Assembly: GCA_035540635.1 (NCBI GenBank)
Contig: DATLGH010000024.1
Coordinates: 1-64,000 of the forward strand
Reading direction: 5' to 3'
Source of the DNA: Egibacteraceae bacterium
GTDB taxonomy: Bacteria > Actinomycetota > Nitriliruptoria > Euzebyales > Egibacteraceae
Length of the DNA stretch: 64,000 nt
A program made the position numbers and the translations under genes. Position 1 is the stretch's first letter; each line of letters opens with the position of its first letter. Below are positions 45,857 through 53,568 of this stretch, in pieces. Below the pieces are notes generated by a model. It saw only the letters and a program-made list of their open reading frames with translations, ran no database searches and had not been told where the DNA came from.

Positions 45857-47782
45857 ATGCGCCAGCTCGCCAACCACCGGCTGTGCCGCCGCATCCTGGC
45901 CGGCGCGGGCCTGTCCGCACTGGCCGACTGGCTCGTGTTCAGCGGGCTCGTGGCGGTCGTCGCGGGCCTCACGGGCGGGTCGGTGTTCGCCGTCGCCCTC
46001 GTCGCCAGCGCCCGCGTGCTGCCGGCGGTCGTCGTCGGTCCGCTCGTCGCCCCCTACGCGGGCGTGGCGGGCCTGCGGCGCACCCTCGTCGCCGCGGACG
46101 TCGTGCGGGCCGGCGCGGTGCTGCTGCTCGGGGTCGCGCCGAGCCTGACCGGCCTGCTCGTCGCCCTCGCCGCGCTCGAGCTGGCCGGCGCGCTCGGGTC
46201 CGCGACCCGCGAGGCGGCCATCTCCGCCGGCGTCGAGCCCGCCGCCTTCCCCGCGCTGAACGCGGCAACGGGAGGCCTCGGCTACGGCCTGCTGCCCGTC
46301 GGCGGCCTGCTCGCCGCCCTGCTGCTGCGGGTGCACCCCGCCGCGCCGTTCGCCGTGGGCGCCGGGTGCTACCTCGCCACCGCGGCCGTGATGGGCCGCA
46401 CCCGTGAGCTCGACGGGCTGTCCGCCGGCTCGGGGGAGCGGGTGTCGGCTGTGGCCGGTCTCGCCGCCGTGCGTCGTCCCGGCCCGCTGCGCGCGGTCGT
46501 CACCGCAGCGGTGATCGGGGTCGTGCCGATCGTCCTGCTGTTCTCGGTAGCCGACGCCATGGCCGCGGCCACGCTGGGGGCCGGGAAGGGTCGCCTGCTG
46601 GCCCTGCTCGCCGCGGGCGCCGTCGCCGGGGGGCTGGCGGCACAGCGGGGCGTGACCGCGACGACCGGCCTGCTGGTGGCCTGCGGCGGCGCGGTGGCCC
46701 TGCTCGGGGCGGGCCTTCCCGCCGCCGGCGGCGTGGTCGGGCTCGGAGCGGGCGCGGGGATCGCCTACGTGGCGACGCAGGCGCGGCTGCAGGAGACCGC
46801 CCGCGCACCGGAGGAGTTCGCCGCCGCGTTCGCGGCGATCAAGGTCGGCACGCTCGGTGCGCTGCTCGTCGCCCCGGCCGTGTACACCGTCGGCGGGCCG
46901 GCGGCCGTGGCCGGCACCATGGCGGCACTCGCCGCGGTCGGTGCGGGCTGGTACGCCGCACGGGTGGACGGCCTCGCCCTGCCCGCGCACCTCTTCCGGG
47001 CGGTCGCGCGGCCGGTGCTCGGCCGTGCGTGCCGCATCCGGGTCCACGGAGCCCTGCCGGCCGGCGGCGCCGTCGTCGTCGCGAACCACCCCAGCGCCCT
47101 CGACGGGCCGCTCGCGGTGTGGCTCGACCGCCGGGTGCGGCCGGTGGCCAAGCCGCAGCGCCACCTCCTCGCGCGGGCCGGGTTCGCCCTCACGGGCACC
47201 ATCGTGCGCGGCGCCGGCGCCGGCGCGACGGGGGCCGCCGTCGCGCACCTGCGAAGGGGGGGCCTCGTGTGGCTCGCTCCCACGGGCGGCGTGACGGACG
47301 ACGTGCTCGGCCGGCCCCGGACCGGTGCGGCGCGCATGGCCGCCGAGGCCGGCGTGCCCGTCGTCGTCATGGGGATCCTCTACGGGGCGCCCGGCAGCGA
47401 CCCCGCCCGTGCGGTTGACGGCCGTGCCGCGGCCGGGCCGCGTCTGCGGGCCTGGCGACCCTGGCGGCGGCCCACGGTGCGCATCGTGCTCGGGCCGCCG
47501 CGGCACGTGCCCGCGGGAGCGGATCCGTCGGCGGTGTCGGAGGCCTTCATGCGTGAGCTAGCCGCCACCACGGGGCTGCGCTACGTCGGCGACCCAGCCG
47601 GCTCCTCGGGAGGCTCCTCGACGGGGAAGTCGACGCGGGCCACCTCCCGGCCGTCGACCTCGAGGACGAGCTGGTACCCGTCGTCGGCGTACTCGAAGGT
47701 CTGGTCGTCGATCTCGTCCGCGAGATCGTCGTGCTCGGCGAGCACCTCCCGAGCGACCCCCTCCCGGACGGTGCGCCCGTAG
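45857..47782 (+). CDS. MFS transporter fused to a PlsC-type acyltransferase
   Basis: 641 residues as read. Residues 1-390 form about 11-12 membrane helices of an MFS transporter (lysophospholipid-transporter-like). Residues 400-575 form a PlsC acyltransferase with the NHPSALDGP site (H-x4-D). The layout resembles LplT-Aas fusions that flip and reacylate lysophospholipids. GGGAGG lies seven bases before ATG 45857. The last 65 residues are Ser/Thr/Arg-rich and run antisense through most of the next gene, so the true end is probably near 47590 and the original stop may be lost. Confidence 0.85.
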   Translation: MRQLANHRLCRRILAGAGLSALADWLVFSGLVAVVAGLTGGSVFAVALVASARVLPAVVVGPLVAPYAGVAGLRRTLVAADVVRAGAVLLLGVAPSLTGLLVALAALELAGALGSATREAAISAGVEPAAFPALNAATGGLGYGLLPVGGLLAALLLRVHPAAPFAVGAGCYLATAAVMGRTRELDGLSAGSGERVSAVAGLAAVRRPGPLRAVVTAAVIGVVPIVLLFSVADAMAAATLGAGKGRLLALLAAGAVAGGLAAQRGVTATTGLLVACGGAVALLGAGLPAAGGVVGLGAGAGIAYVATQARLQETARAPEEFAAAFAAIKVGTLGALLVAPAVYTVGGPAAVAGTMAALAAVGAGWYAARVDGLALPAHLFRAVARPVLGRACRIRVHGALPAGGAVVVANHPSALDGPLAVWLDRRVRPVAKPQRHLLARAGFALTGTIVRGAGAGATGAAVAHLRRGGLVWLAPTGGVTDDVLGRPRTGAARMAAEAGVPVVVMGILYGAPGSDPARAVDGRAAAGPRLRAWRPWRRPTVRIVLGPPRHVPAGADPSAVSEAFMRELAATTGLRYVGDPAGSSGGSSTGKSTRATSRPSTSRTSWYPSSAYSKVWSSISSARSSCSASTSRATPSRTVRP

Positions 47783-47979
47783 GGCTCGACGATCCGCCAG
47801 GTCTCCGTGAACCCGCTGTTCACGTCGTCCCACGCCCGCAGGACGTAGAACGGCGCGGCCGGGGCGGGCCCGGGCGCCGTCAGGCGGACCGCCGAGTCGA
47901 GGCCGGGACGGACCTGAGCGCCACTGCGCTGAAAGCTCTCGCGGTCGACGATCTTGGCGTAGCGCAGCGTGGCGCCCAT
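47581..47979 (-). CDS. Conserved-looking protein of unknown function
   Basis: A 132-residue soluble, acidic protein with beta-rich segments (FYVLRAWDDVNSGFTETWRI, DDQTFEYADDGYQLVLEVDG, VARVDFPVEEPPEEP). No family is recognised. Its codon usage (high third-position GC) fits a real gene, so the opposing run-on frame of the MFS-acyltransferase gene, which overlaps it by about 200 bp, is the doubtful partner. It precedes nothing on its strand and follows the HPF-like gene at 19 bp, so the two may form a pair. Confidence 0.68.
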   Translation of the reverse strand: MGATLRYAKIVDRESFQRSGAQVRPGLDSAVRLTAPGPAPAAPFYVLRAWDDVNSGFTETWRIVEPYGRTVREGVAREVLAEHDDLADEIDDQTFEYADDGYQLVLEVDGREVARVDFPVEEPPEEPAGSPT

Positions 47980-47998
47980 CAGCAGACCCTCCTGGCGG

Positions 47999-48565
47999 TC
48001 ATGACACGCCCTCTTTGCGCTTGTTCACGGCATCGTCGATCTGGCGCCACAGGTCCTCGCGCACCTCGAGCAGCGCCGCCTGCAGGTCGGACTCGTGCGA
48101 CGTGGCGACGAACGGGGGGAAGTGGGGCAGGCCGCACTCGAGGGTCACCTTCTGCGAGTTCGTCTCGCGCTCCTTAACGGTCAGGAGCAGGTCGGTGCCG
48201 TCGGCGGGGAACTTTCGCAGGCGACGGTTGAGCTTCTCGAGGCGGCTCACGATCCGGTCGCGCTCGGCGGCGGAGAAGCCGTCCCCGAGACGCAGCTGGT
48301 CGATGGACGCGCTGCCCGCGTCCGCCTCGTCGGCGTCGGACCCGTCGCTCCCGAGGTCGATCTCGTCGACGTCGAGCTTCTCCAGGCGTTGGCGGACGAG
48401 CGGGGCGGACAGGCCGGTGGCAGCCTGGATCGCCTCGACGAGGTCGGAGAAGTCGTCGCCGACCATCTCGACGCTCTCGGGGTCGACCTGGGGGAACTCC
48501 TCCAGCACGTACGGGCGAAGAGCGGTGAAGTGCCGCTCCCAGACCCGGGGGGTGAGGGATCGCAT
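47999..48565 (-). CDS. Protein with HPF/RaiA-like C-terminal domain
   Basis: A 188-residue protein. The first 100 residues are acidic and helical ([20 protein letters not shown], then [18 protein letters not shown]-type acidic stretch). The last 85 look like the sigma-54 modulation/ribosome hibernation fold: [18 protein letters not shown], then [28 protein letters not shown] and a final [15 protein letters not shown]-like helix. It may bind ribosomes or another partner during stress. AGGAG lies before ATG 48565. The assignment rests on pattern only. Confidence 0.6.
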   Translation of the reverse strand: MRSLTPRVWERHFTALRPYVLEEFPQVDPESVEMVGDDFSDLVEAIQAATGLSAPLVRQRLEKLDVDEIDLGSDGSDADEADAGSASIDQLRLGDGFSAAERDRIVSRLEKLNRRLRKFPADGTDLLLTVKERETNSQKVTLECGLPHFPPFVATSHESDLQAALLEVREDLWRQIDDAVNKRKEGVS

Positions 48566-48658
48566 CCATGTCTCCTGAAGTCGAGTCTGCCTGCGGCCGA
48601 CGGTCGCTACAGTGCTGCCCTGACACGCCGGTTCACACACCTGCCGAGGGTCCCCGCA

Positions 48659-49630
48659 GTGGCGCAGATCCGACGAAACCCCCCGCTCGACCGCCCCCTC
48701 GCGGCGGCGCTCGTTGAGGTCTGGGCCGCCGTGTCGAACGCCGGAGGCGCTGTCGGGTTCGTGCCGCCGGTCCATCCCGACGACGTGTGGCCGGTGGCCG
48801 AGACCGCCTTCGCGCGCGTGCGGGCGGGCGCGGACGACCTCGTCGTCGCCTACGACGGCGACGCCCCCGTCGGGTTCGGCTTCCTCGCGACGAACGACTG
48901 GTTGCTGTACGGCCACTGGGCGTCGGTCAAGCGCCTCCAACGCCATCCCGATCGGGGCGGGCGCGGCGTGGGGACGGCGATGCTCGCCGAGCTCGAGGAC
49001 GCGGCGCTCGACCGCGGCCTCGACCGGCTCGTGCTCACCGTCCGGGGCGGCACCGGGCTCGAGGGGTTCTACCTCGCGCACGGCTTCCGCCTGGACGCAC
49101 GCCTGCCGGGACGCATCCGCGTCCGCGAGGGCGACGACCGAGAGGAGCTCGTCATGTCCAAGGCGCTTCGCGCCGCCGCAGCGCAGGCGGACACCGGTGC
49201 CACGCTCCGGGTGCGCCGCCTCGACCCCGACCTGCCCCTGCCCGGCTACGCCCACCCCGGCGACGCCGGCCTCGACCTGCGTGCCCGCGCCGCCGTCAGC
49301 CTGGCGCCCGGCGAGCGGGCGGTCGTGCCGACCGGCGTCGCCGTCGCCGTGCCCGCGGGCTGCGTCGGCCTCGTGCACCCCCGGTCGGGCCTCGCCGCCC
49401 GCGCCGGGGTGGCCCTCGTGAACGCCCCGGGCACCATCGACGCCGGCTACCGGGGAGAGGTGCAGGTCATCCTCGTGAACCTCGACCGGCACGAGCCCGT
49501 CGCGCTCGCGCGCGGCGAGCGCATCGCCCAGCTCGTCGTGCAGCGTGTGGAGACGGTGACGGTCACGGAAGTCGCCGAGCTGCCGCCGTCGGCCCGCGGC
49601 GCGCGCGGCTTCGGTTCGACGGGTCCCTGA
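48659..49630 (+). CDS. dut: In-frame fusion of GNAT acetyltransferase and dUTPase
   Basis: A 323-residue open frame with two domains. Residues 1-165 form a GNAT acetyltransferase (acetyl-CoA loop [28 protein letters not shown]). Residues 170-323 contain all five dUTPase motifs: [39 protein letters not shown] with the catalytic Asp, [12 protein letters not shown] and ARGFGSTG. The ATG at 49154 with GAGGAG six bases before it would give dUTPase alone, so both a fusion and a separate product are possible. dUTPase keeps uracil out of DNA. Start GTG 48659 follows GAGGG. Confidence 0.88.
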   Translation: MAQIRRNPPLDRPLAAALVEVWAAVSNAGGAVGFVPPVHPDDVWPVAETAFARVRAGADDLVVAYDGDAPVGFGFLATNDWLLYGHWASVKRLQRHPDRGGRGVGTAMLAELEDAALDRGLDRLVLTVRGGTGLEGFYLAHGFRLDARLPGRIRVREGDDREELVMSKALRAAAAQADTGATLRVRRLDPDLPLPGYAHPGDAGLDLRARAAVSLAPGERAVVPTGVAVAVPAGCVGLVHPRSGLAARAGVALVNAPGTIDAGYRGEVQVILVNLDRHEPVALARGERIAQLVVQRVETVTVTEVAELPPSARGARGFGSTGP

Positions 49631-49681
49631 TCGTCGTGCTGGTTGCAGGGCACGGCGGTGTGCGGCAGGATGAGATGACGC

Positions 49682-49754
49682 GCGGACGTGGCGCAGTTGG
49701 TAGCGCGCCACCTTGCCAAGGTGGAGGTCGCGGGTTCGAATCCCGTCGTCCGCT
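49682..49754 (+). tRNA. tRNA-Gly (anticodon GCC)
   Basis: A 73-base cloverleaf. The acceptor stem is GCGGACG/CGTCCGC, the T arm GCGGG-TTCGAAT-CCCGT has one wobble pair, and the anticodon GCC is at 49715-49717. The discriminator is U, as usual for tRNA-Gly. CCA is not encoded. An accessory-looking region begins just downstream. Confidence 0.95.
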
Positions 49755-49765
49755 CTCACCACACC

Positions 49766-49785
49766 GGGGCCGCGTCACTGGCCCC
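49766..49785 (+). terminator. Possible hairpin after tRNA-Gly
   Basis: Stem GGGGCC/GGCCCC around an 8-base loop, 12 bases after the tRNA. A C-rich rather than T-rich stretch follows, so it is a weak candidate. Confidence 0.35.
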
Positions 49786-50013
49786 CACCCTCGTCACCCC
49801 TCCGGGTTGCCCGTCTGGGCTGCCCCTCCCGCGCGATCTTTGGGCCGGTCACCTGCGTGTTTAGGCACCGTCAAGTGTCCGACAAGTCCCATCTGACACT
49901 CTGACGCCGAAAGGGCGGGTCTGACAACGGCGGGACCCGCCTCGGATCGGTGGGAGACCGCGCTCGCGGAAGGGGCGGCATCTTCCACCGTCAACTGGCG
50001 GAGGGGGCAATTG

Positions 50014-50637
50014 ATGGAGAAGATCCCTGTTTTTGTGTACGCGCACGATGCGGTGACCGAGACCGGCATCGTCGGGGGCCTGCGGGGCCGGCCCGAGGTG
50101 CAGGTCGTGGAAGGCGGAAACGTCGACGAGGCGGTCGTCGGCGTCGTGGCGGCAGAGGACCTCGACGAGGAGACCCTGCGCGTCGTTCGCGCCATGCAGC
50201 GCAACGGCTGCCCCCGGCTCGTGCTCGTGCTCACCGCACTCGACGAGTCCGGCGTGCTGGCCGCCGTCGAGGCGGGCGCCAGTGGTCTGCTGCGGCGGCG
50301 CGACGCGACGCCGGAGTCACTCACCGCGGCGATCCAGCGGGCGGCCCGCGGCGACGGGACCCTGCCCCCTGACCTGCTCGGCCGCCTCCTGTCGGCCGTC
50401 GGGCAGCTCCAGCGGCAGGTGCTCACGCCCCGCGGCCTGACGTTCACCGGCCTCACCACCCGTGAGGTGGAGGTGCTGCGGCTCGTGGCCGACGGTCTCG
50501 ACACGGCCGAGATCGCCGGCGAGCTCGCCTACTCCGAGCGCACCATCAAGAACGTCATCCACGACATCACGATGCGTCTCAACCTGCGCAACCGCACCCA
50601 CGCGGTGGCCTACGCGCTGCGTCAGGGCCTCATCTGA
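50014..50637 (+). CDS. LuxR-type regulator with degenerate receiver
   Basis: A 207-residue protein shaped like a NarL response regulator. The receiver lacks the acidic pair (AHD in place of DDH), has Ala or Val where the phosphoacceptor Asp should follow the third strand (VVGVVAAEDL), and Arg in place of Lys (LLRRRD). The helix-turn-helix is complete (LTTREVEVLRLVADGLDTAE, YSERTIKNVIHDITMRLNL). It is likely regulated without phosphorylation. GGAGGGGG precedes ATG 50014. It leads an operon with the HExxH and Ig-like genes. LuxR regulators of this kind accompany contractile injection loci in actinobacteria. Confidence 0.85.
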   Translation: MEKIPVFVYAHDAVTETGIVGGLRGRPEVQVVEGGNVDEAVVGVVAAEDLDEETLRVVRAMQRNGCPRLVLVLTALDESGVLAAVEAGASGLLRRRDATPESLTAAIQRAARGDGTLPPDLLGRLLSAVGQLQRQVLTPRGLTFTGLTTREVEVLRLVADGLDTAEIAGELAYSERTIKNVIHDITMRLNLRNRTHAVAYALRQGLI

Positions 50638-50659
50638 CCGTCCGGCGTGAGGAGGGACG

Positions 50660-51577
50660 ATGGACCCGAAGCACCAACCCGCGCTCGAGCGCCCACGGGG
50701 GGAGCGAGCGCTGCGTGAGCGCGACGGCGGCTCGCCGCCGCTCGTCCCCGGCTTGCTCTCTCGCGCCCCCCAAGCCCCTGCCGCCTGGCAGCACGGGATG
50801 CTGCAGGAGCAGCTGCGGGCGCTGCACGGTCGGTCCGGCAACGCGTCGGTGGCCGGACTCGTCGCGTCGATCCAGCGGCAGGAGGCCCCGGCGGCAGACG
50901 GGGCGCAGCCCGCCGAGCAGGACGCCGCGGGAGTGGCCGATGCGGCGGCGCCCGGCCTGACCGCCGACGTGGCCACGCGGGCGCGGGAGGCGATGGCGGC
51001 CAACCGCCGGCAGGAGGCGATCACCATCATCGTCGACCACCTCGTCGAGACGGGGGTGATCGACCGGAACCTGCTGCGTGGAGGGCGGATGCGCTACGAC
51101 GCCGGCCTGAACCAGGAGGGCGCAGCCACCATCCCGCGGTTCCGCCTCGTCGAGGGGCGGCGCGTCGCCAACCCGACACGCGTGCGGATCGGTCGCACGG
51201 CGTTCGGGCAGGGGCTTCCCTGGCTGTACTCGAGCATCATCCACGAGTACCGCCACGTGGAGCAGTTCCAGCACACCTTCGACGCCGAGACCCGCCCGAC
51301 TTCGGGCCACAACGACTGGCTGGAGGCGCGGCAGGAGGCCGACGCCTACCTGCACGAGATCGAGAGCTCTCGGACGACGGGCCTCTTCAACAACCCCCGC
51401 CAGATGCGCGAGACGTGGCGGCGGCTGCACGCCGAGCACTGGGTCAACGTGGACCGTGCGGGACGCCGGGCGCTCGGCGACCGCTACGAGGCGGCCCACG
51501 CGATCGCCCAGGGGGCCGTCGGCGCCGACGTCCAGCTGCCCTTCAGCCCGGCGCGCGCGCCGGTGGGAGCGCCGTGA
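50660..51577 (+). CDS. HExxH putative metallopeptidase with eCIS-cargo-like N-terminus
   Basis: A 305-residue protein. Residues 45-75 contain LHGRSGNASVAGLVASIQRQ, which resembles the LQRxxGNxAVxxLxxxRQ segment found at the N-terminus of many proteins linked to extracellular contractile injection systems (eCIS). The C-terminal half has a zinc site H195-E-Y-R-H199 and, about 25 residues on, an EARQEADAY helix able to supply a third ligand. No signal peptide. GAGGAGGG lies before ATG 50660. It is coupled to the Ig-like gene (GTGA overlap). A delivered peptidase is plausible; activity is not proven. Confidence 0.75.
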   Translation: MDPKHQPALERPRGERALRERDGGSPPLVPGLLSRAPQAPAAWQHGMLQEQLRALHGRSGNASVAGLVASIQRQEAPAADGAQPAEQDAAGVADAAAPGLTADVATRAREAMAANRRQEAITIIVDHLVETGVIDRNLLRGGRMRYDAGLNQEGAATIPRFRLVEGRRVANPTRVRIGRTAFGQGLPWLYSSIIHEYRHVEQFQHTFDAETRPTSGHNDWLEARQEADAYLHEIESSRTTGLFNNPRQMRETWRRLHAEHWVNVDRAGRRALGDRYEAAHAIAQGAVGADVQLPFSPARAPVGAP

Positions 51578-52014
51578 CGCAGCCGACGACGAGCCTGCGG
51601 CTGGAGGTCGCCACGCCAAAGGCGAGCTATCGGATCGAGGACGACACGGTGCCCATCCGCGTCATGCTGTTCAACGACGGCGACGAGCCCGTCACCGTGA
51701 ACGCGCGCTTCGCCGTGAGCGGCGAGGCCGGCCCCGGAGAGGTGGCGCTGGAGGTGCACGCGCCGTCCGGGGAGGTGCTGCCCTTCGCCGCGCGGGTGAA
51801 CATCGGCCAGCCGATGGCCGAGGACTTCACCGTCGTCTCGCCCCACTGCTTCGTGGGCAAGCAGGTGGATCTCCTCGACTACTTCCACGTCGACGCCGCG
51901 GGCACCTACGAGCTGACCGCTGTCTACGACAACCGGTGGTCAGGGGACGGCGCGCCGCCGGCGGCCTGGACGGGGAAGCTCCGCTCGCCGGCCTCGGCGT
52001 TCGAGATTGTCTGA
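51574..52014 (+). CDS. Ig-like beta-sandwich protein, probable partner of the HExxH protein
   Basis: A 146-residue cytoplasmic protein without signal peptide. Its strand pattern (LRLEVATPKASYRIEDDTVP, IRVMLFNDGDEPVTVNARF, then YELTAVYDNRWSGDG) is that of an immunoglobulin-like fold. Its GTG overlaps the stop of the HExxH gene, so production of the two is coupled one to one. An inhibitor, chaperone or adaptor for the peptidase is a reasonable guess, but I recognise no named family. Confidence 0.65.
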   Translation: MTQPTTSLRLEVATPKASYRIEDDTVPIRVMLFNDGDEPVTVNARFAVSGEAGPGEVALEVHAPSGEVLPFAARVNIGQPMAEDFTVVSPHCFVGKQVDLLDYFHVDAAGTYELTAVYDNRWSGDGAPPAAWTGKLRSPASAFEIV

Positions 52015-52045
52015 CCCGGGCCAGGCCGCGGGAGCCCGCTACCTA

Positions 52046-53377
52046 CTACTCGGGCTGCTCGCCCGCGGGCGGGGCCGACGACTTGCTGAACCCGTTGAAG
52101 TAGGCGCCACCGTTGCACGTCTGCCCGCCCTCGTTCTCGCAGCTGAGCGAGAGCACCACCTGCTGACCGGAGGTGAACACGACCGGGGAGACGAAGTGGT
52201 AGTCGAGGTCACGGAAGTTCTCCATGCGGACCTCGATGAGCACGGCCTCCTCACCGCGCTGGACGCGCATCAGGCCGCGGTCGCCTCCCGGGTTCTGCAG
52301 GACGATGTCGGTCAGTGACAACGTCTGGCCCTCGGGAACCTCGAAGACCTCCGTGTCCGTCGCGCCGGCCGCGACGGTGCGGGCGCTGCCGGGGAGGCGG
52401 AAGTCGAACGGGTCGCCGAGGTCGCCGCGCGCGGCGATGGCGCGCTCCGCAGCCTCCTCCGCGGCACTCGCCACAGCGCCCTCGGGGTCGTTGGCCACGC
52501 TGTCCGCGGCGGCCGCCGCCTCGTCGGCGGCCGTCTGCGCGGCGGCGGCGTCGGCGAGCGCCTTCTCGACCGCAGCGGTCTGCTCGGCCAGGGCTTCCTC
52601 GGCCGCCTCCTCGGCGGCTTCCCGGGCGGCGTTCTCGACAACGGAACGGAAGACCACGAGCCACAAGGCGAGAAGCGCCAGGGCGACCAGCAGGGCCGCG
52701 AGGAGGGCCTTCGGCAGCCAGGCGGGAAGGACGGCCTCCTGCAGCACGGTGCCGTCGAGGGCGATCGGCTCGTCGTCGTCCGGTTGCACGAGCACCTGGA
52801 AGGGATGCGTCTTCGGTTGACCCCGCCAGAAGCGCCGGAGCGGAGCGACCTGGACCTTCGCGAATGATGCGGTCCCCGGCTCGGCGACGAACCCCGGCGG
52901 ATCGACGCGGAACCCGAGCAGCTCGTCGGGGTCGAGGGCTGCCAGCGTCGCGTTGACCCGGCGGTTGCCCCGGTTGTCGACCGCCACCTCGTGGGCGCTG
53001 CTGCGGCGTGCCCGCGACGTCCTGGGCAGCAGCTCCGCGGACAGGTCGGTGTACGCGCCGATCTCGAGCGTGCCCTCCTCGACGACCGAGCCGGGGGGGT
53101 CCTCACTGGATACCACCCGCACGCCGAAGGGCACGGTGCCCGCCGCAACGGTCGGCGCGCGGGGCGGCGCGGCCCGCAGCGTGACGGTGCCTTCCCCCGC
53201 CGGCAGCAGCGAGATGCTGGGCGGCTCGACGCTGAGCCACTCACGGCCCTCGCCGTGCACCTCGAAGGTGAACTGGTCGACGACCGTGCCGACGTTGCGC
53301 ACGGTGAGCTCGGCTGTGGCCTCGCCACCCGGGTCGACGGTCAGTGTAGGACGGGAAAGAGACGCGGCTGCACCCAT
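52046..53377 (-). CDS. Membrane-anchored protein with two cytoplasmic Ig-like domains
   Basis: A 443-residue protein. Residues 1-115 and 120-210 form two Ig-like domains (LTVDPGGEATAELTVRNVGT, then HEVAVDNRGNRRVNATLAAL). A single membrane helix follows near residue 230 (LLAALLVALALLALWLVVF). Next is a long Ala/Glu-rich coiled coil (residues 250-340), then a globular beta domain to the end. Without a signal peptide the Ig part is probably cytoplasmic and the coiled coil outside. Similar proteins, often labelled hydrolytic protein, occur beside actinobacterial contractile injection genes. No hydrolase motif is seen here. Confidence 0.72.
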   Translation of the reverse strand: MGAAASLSRPTLTVDPGGEATAELTVRNVGTVVDQFTFEVHGEGREWLSVEPPSISLLPAGEGTVTLRAAPPRAPTVAAGTVPFGVRVVSSEDPPGSVVEEGTLEIGAYTDLSAELLPRTSRARRSSAHEVAVDNRGNRRVNATLAALDPDELLGFRVDPPGFVAEPGTASFAKVQVAPLRRFWRGQPKTHPFQVLVQPDDDEPIALDGTVLQEAVLPAWLPKALLAALLVALALLALWLVVFRSVVENAAREAAEEAAEEALAEQTAAVEKALADAAAAQTAADEAAAAADSVANDPEGAVASAAEEAAERAIAARGDLGDPFDFRLPGSARTVAAGATDTEVFEVPEGQTLSLTDIVLQNPGGDRGLMRVQRGEEAVLIEVRMENFRDLDYHFVSPVVFTSGQQVVLSLSCENEGGQTCNGGAYFNGFSKSSAPPAGEQPE

Positions 53378-53568
53378 GGGCTGGAGGGTAGGAGCCACGG
53401 CCGCCGGCCGGAGGGCGGGCAGGGGTATGCCTCGGGGCAGACGTCCTGCCCCATCGGGTGGCTCCTGGCTGACGACCGACCCTGCCCGATGGGGAAGCGC
53501 AGGGGTGCACCAAAGGTTGCGCCCCGGCTGCTGCCTGCTGAAGGGCATGCCGGTGACCATCCGAGCAT

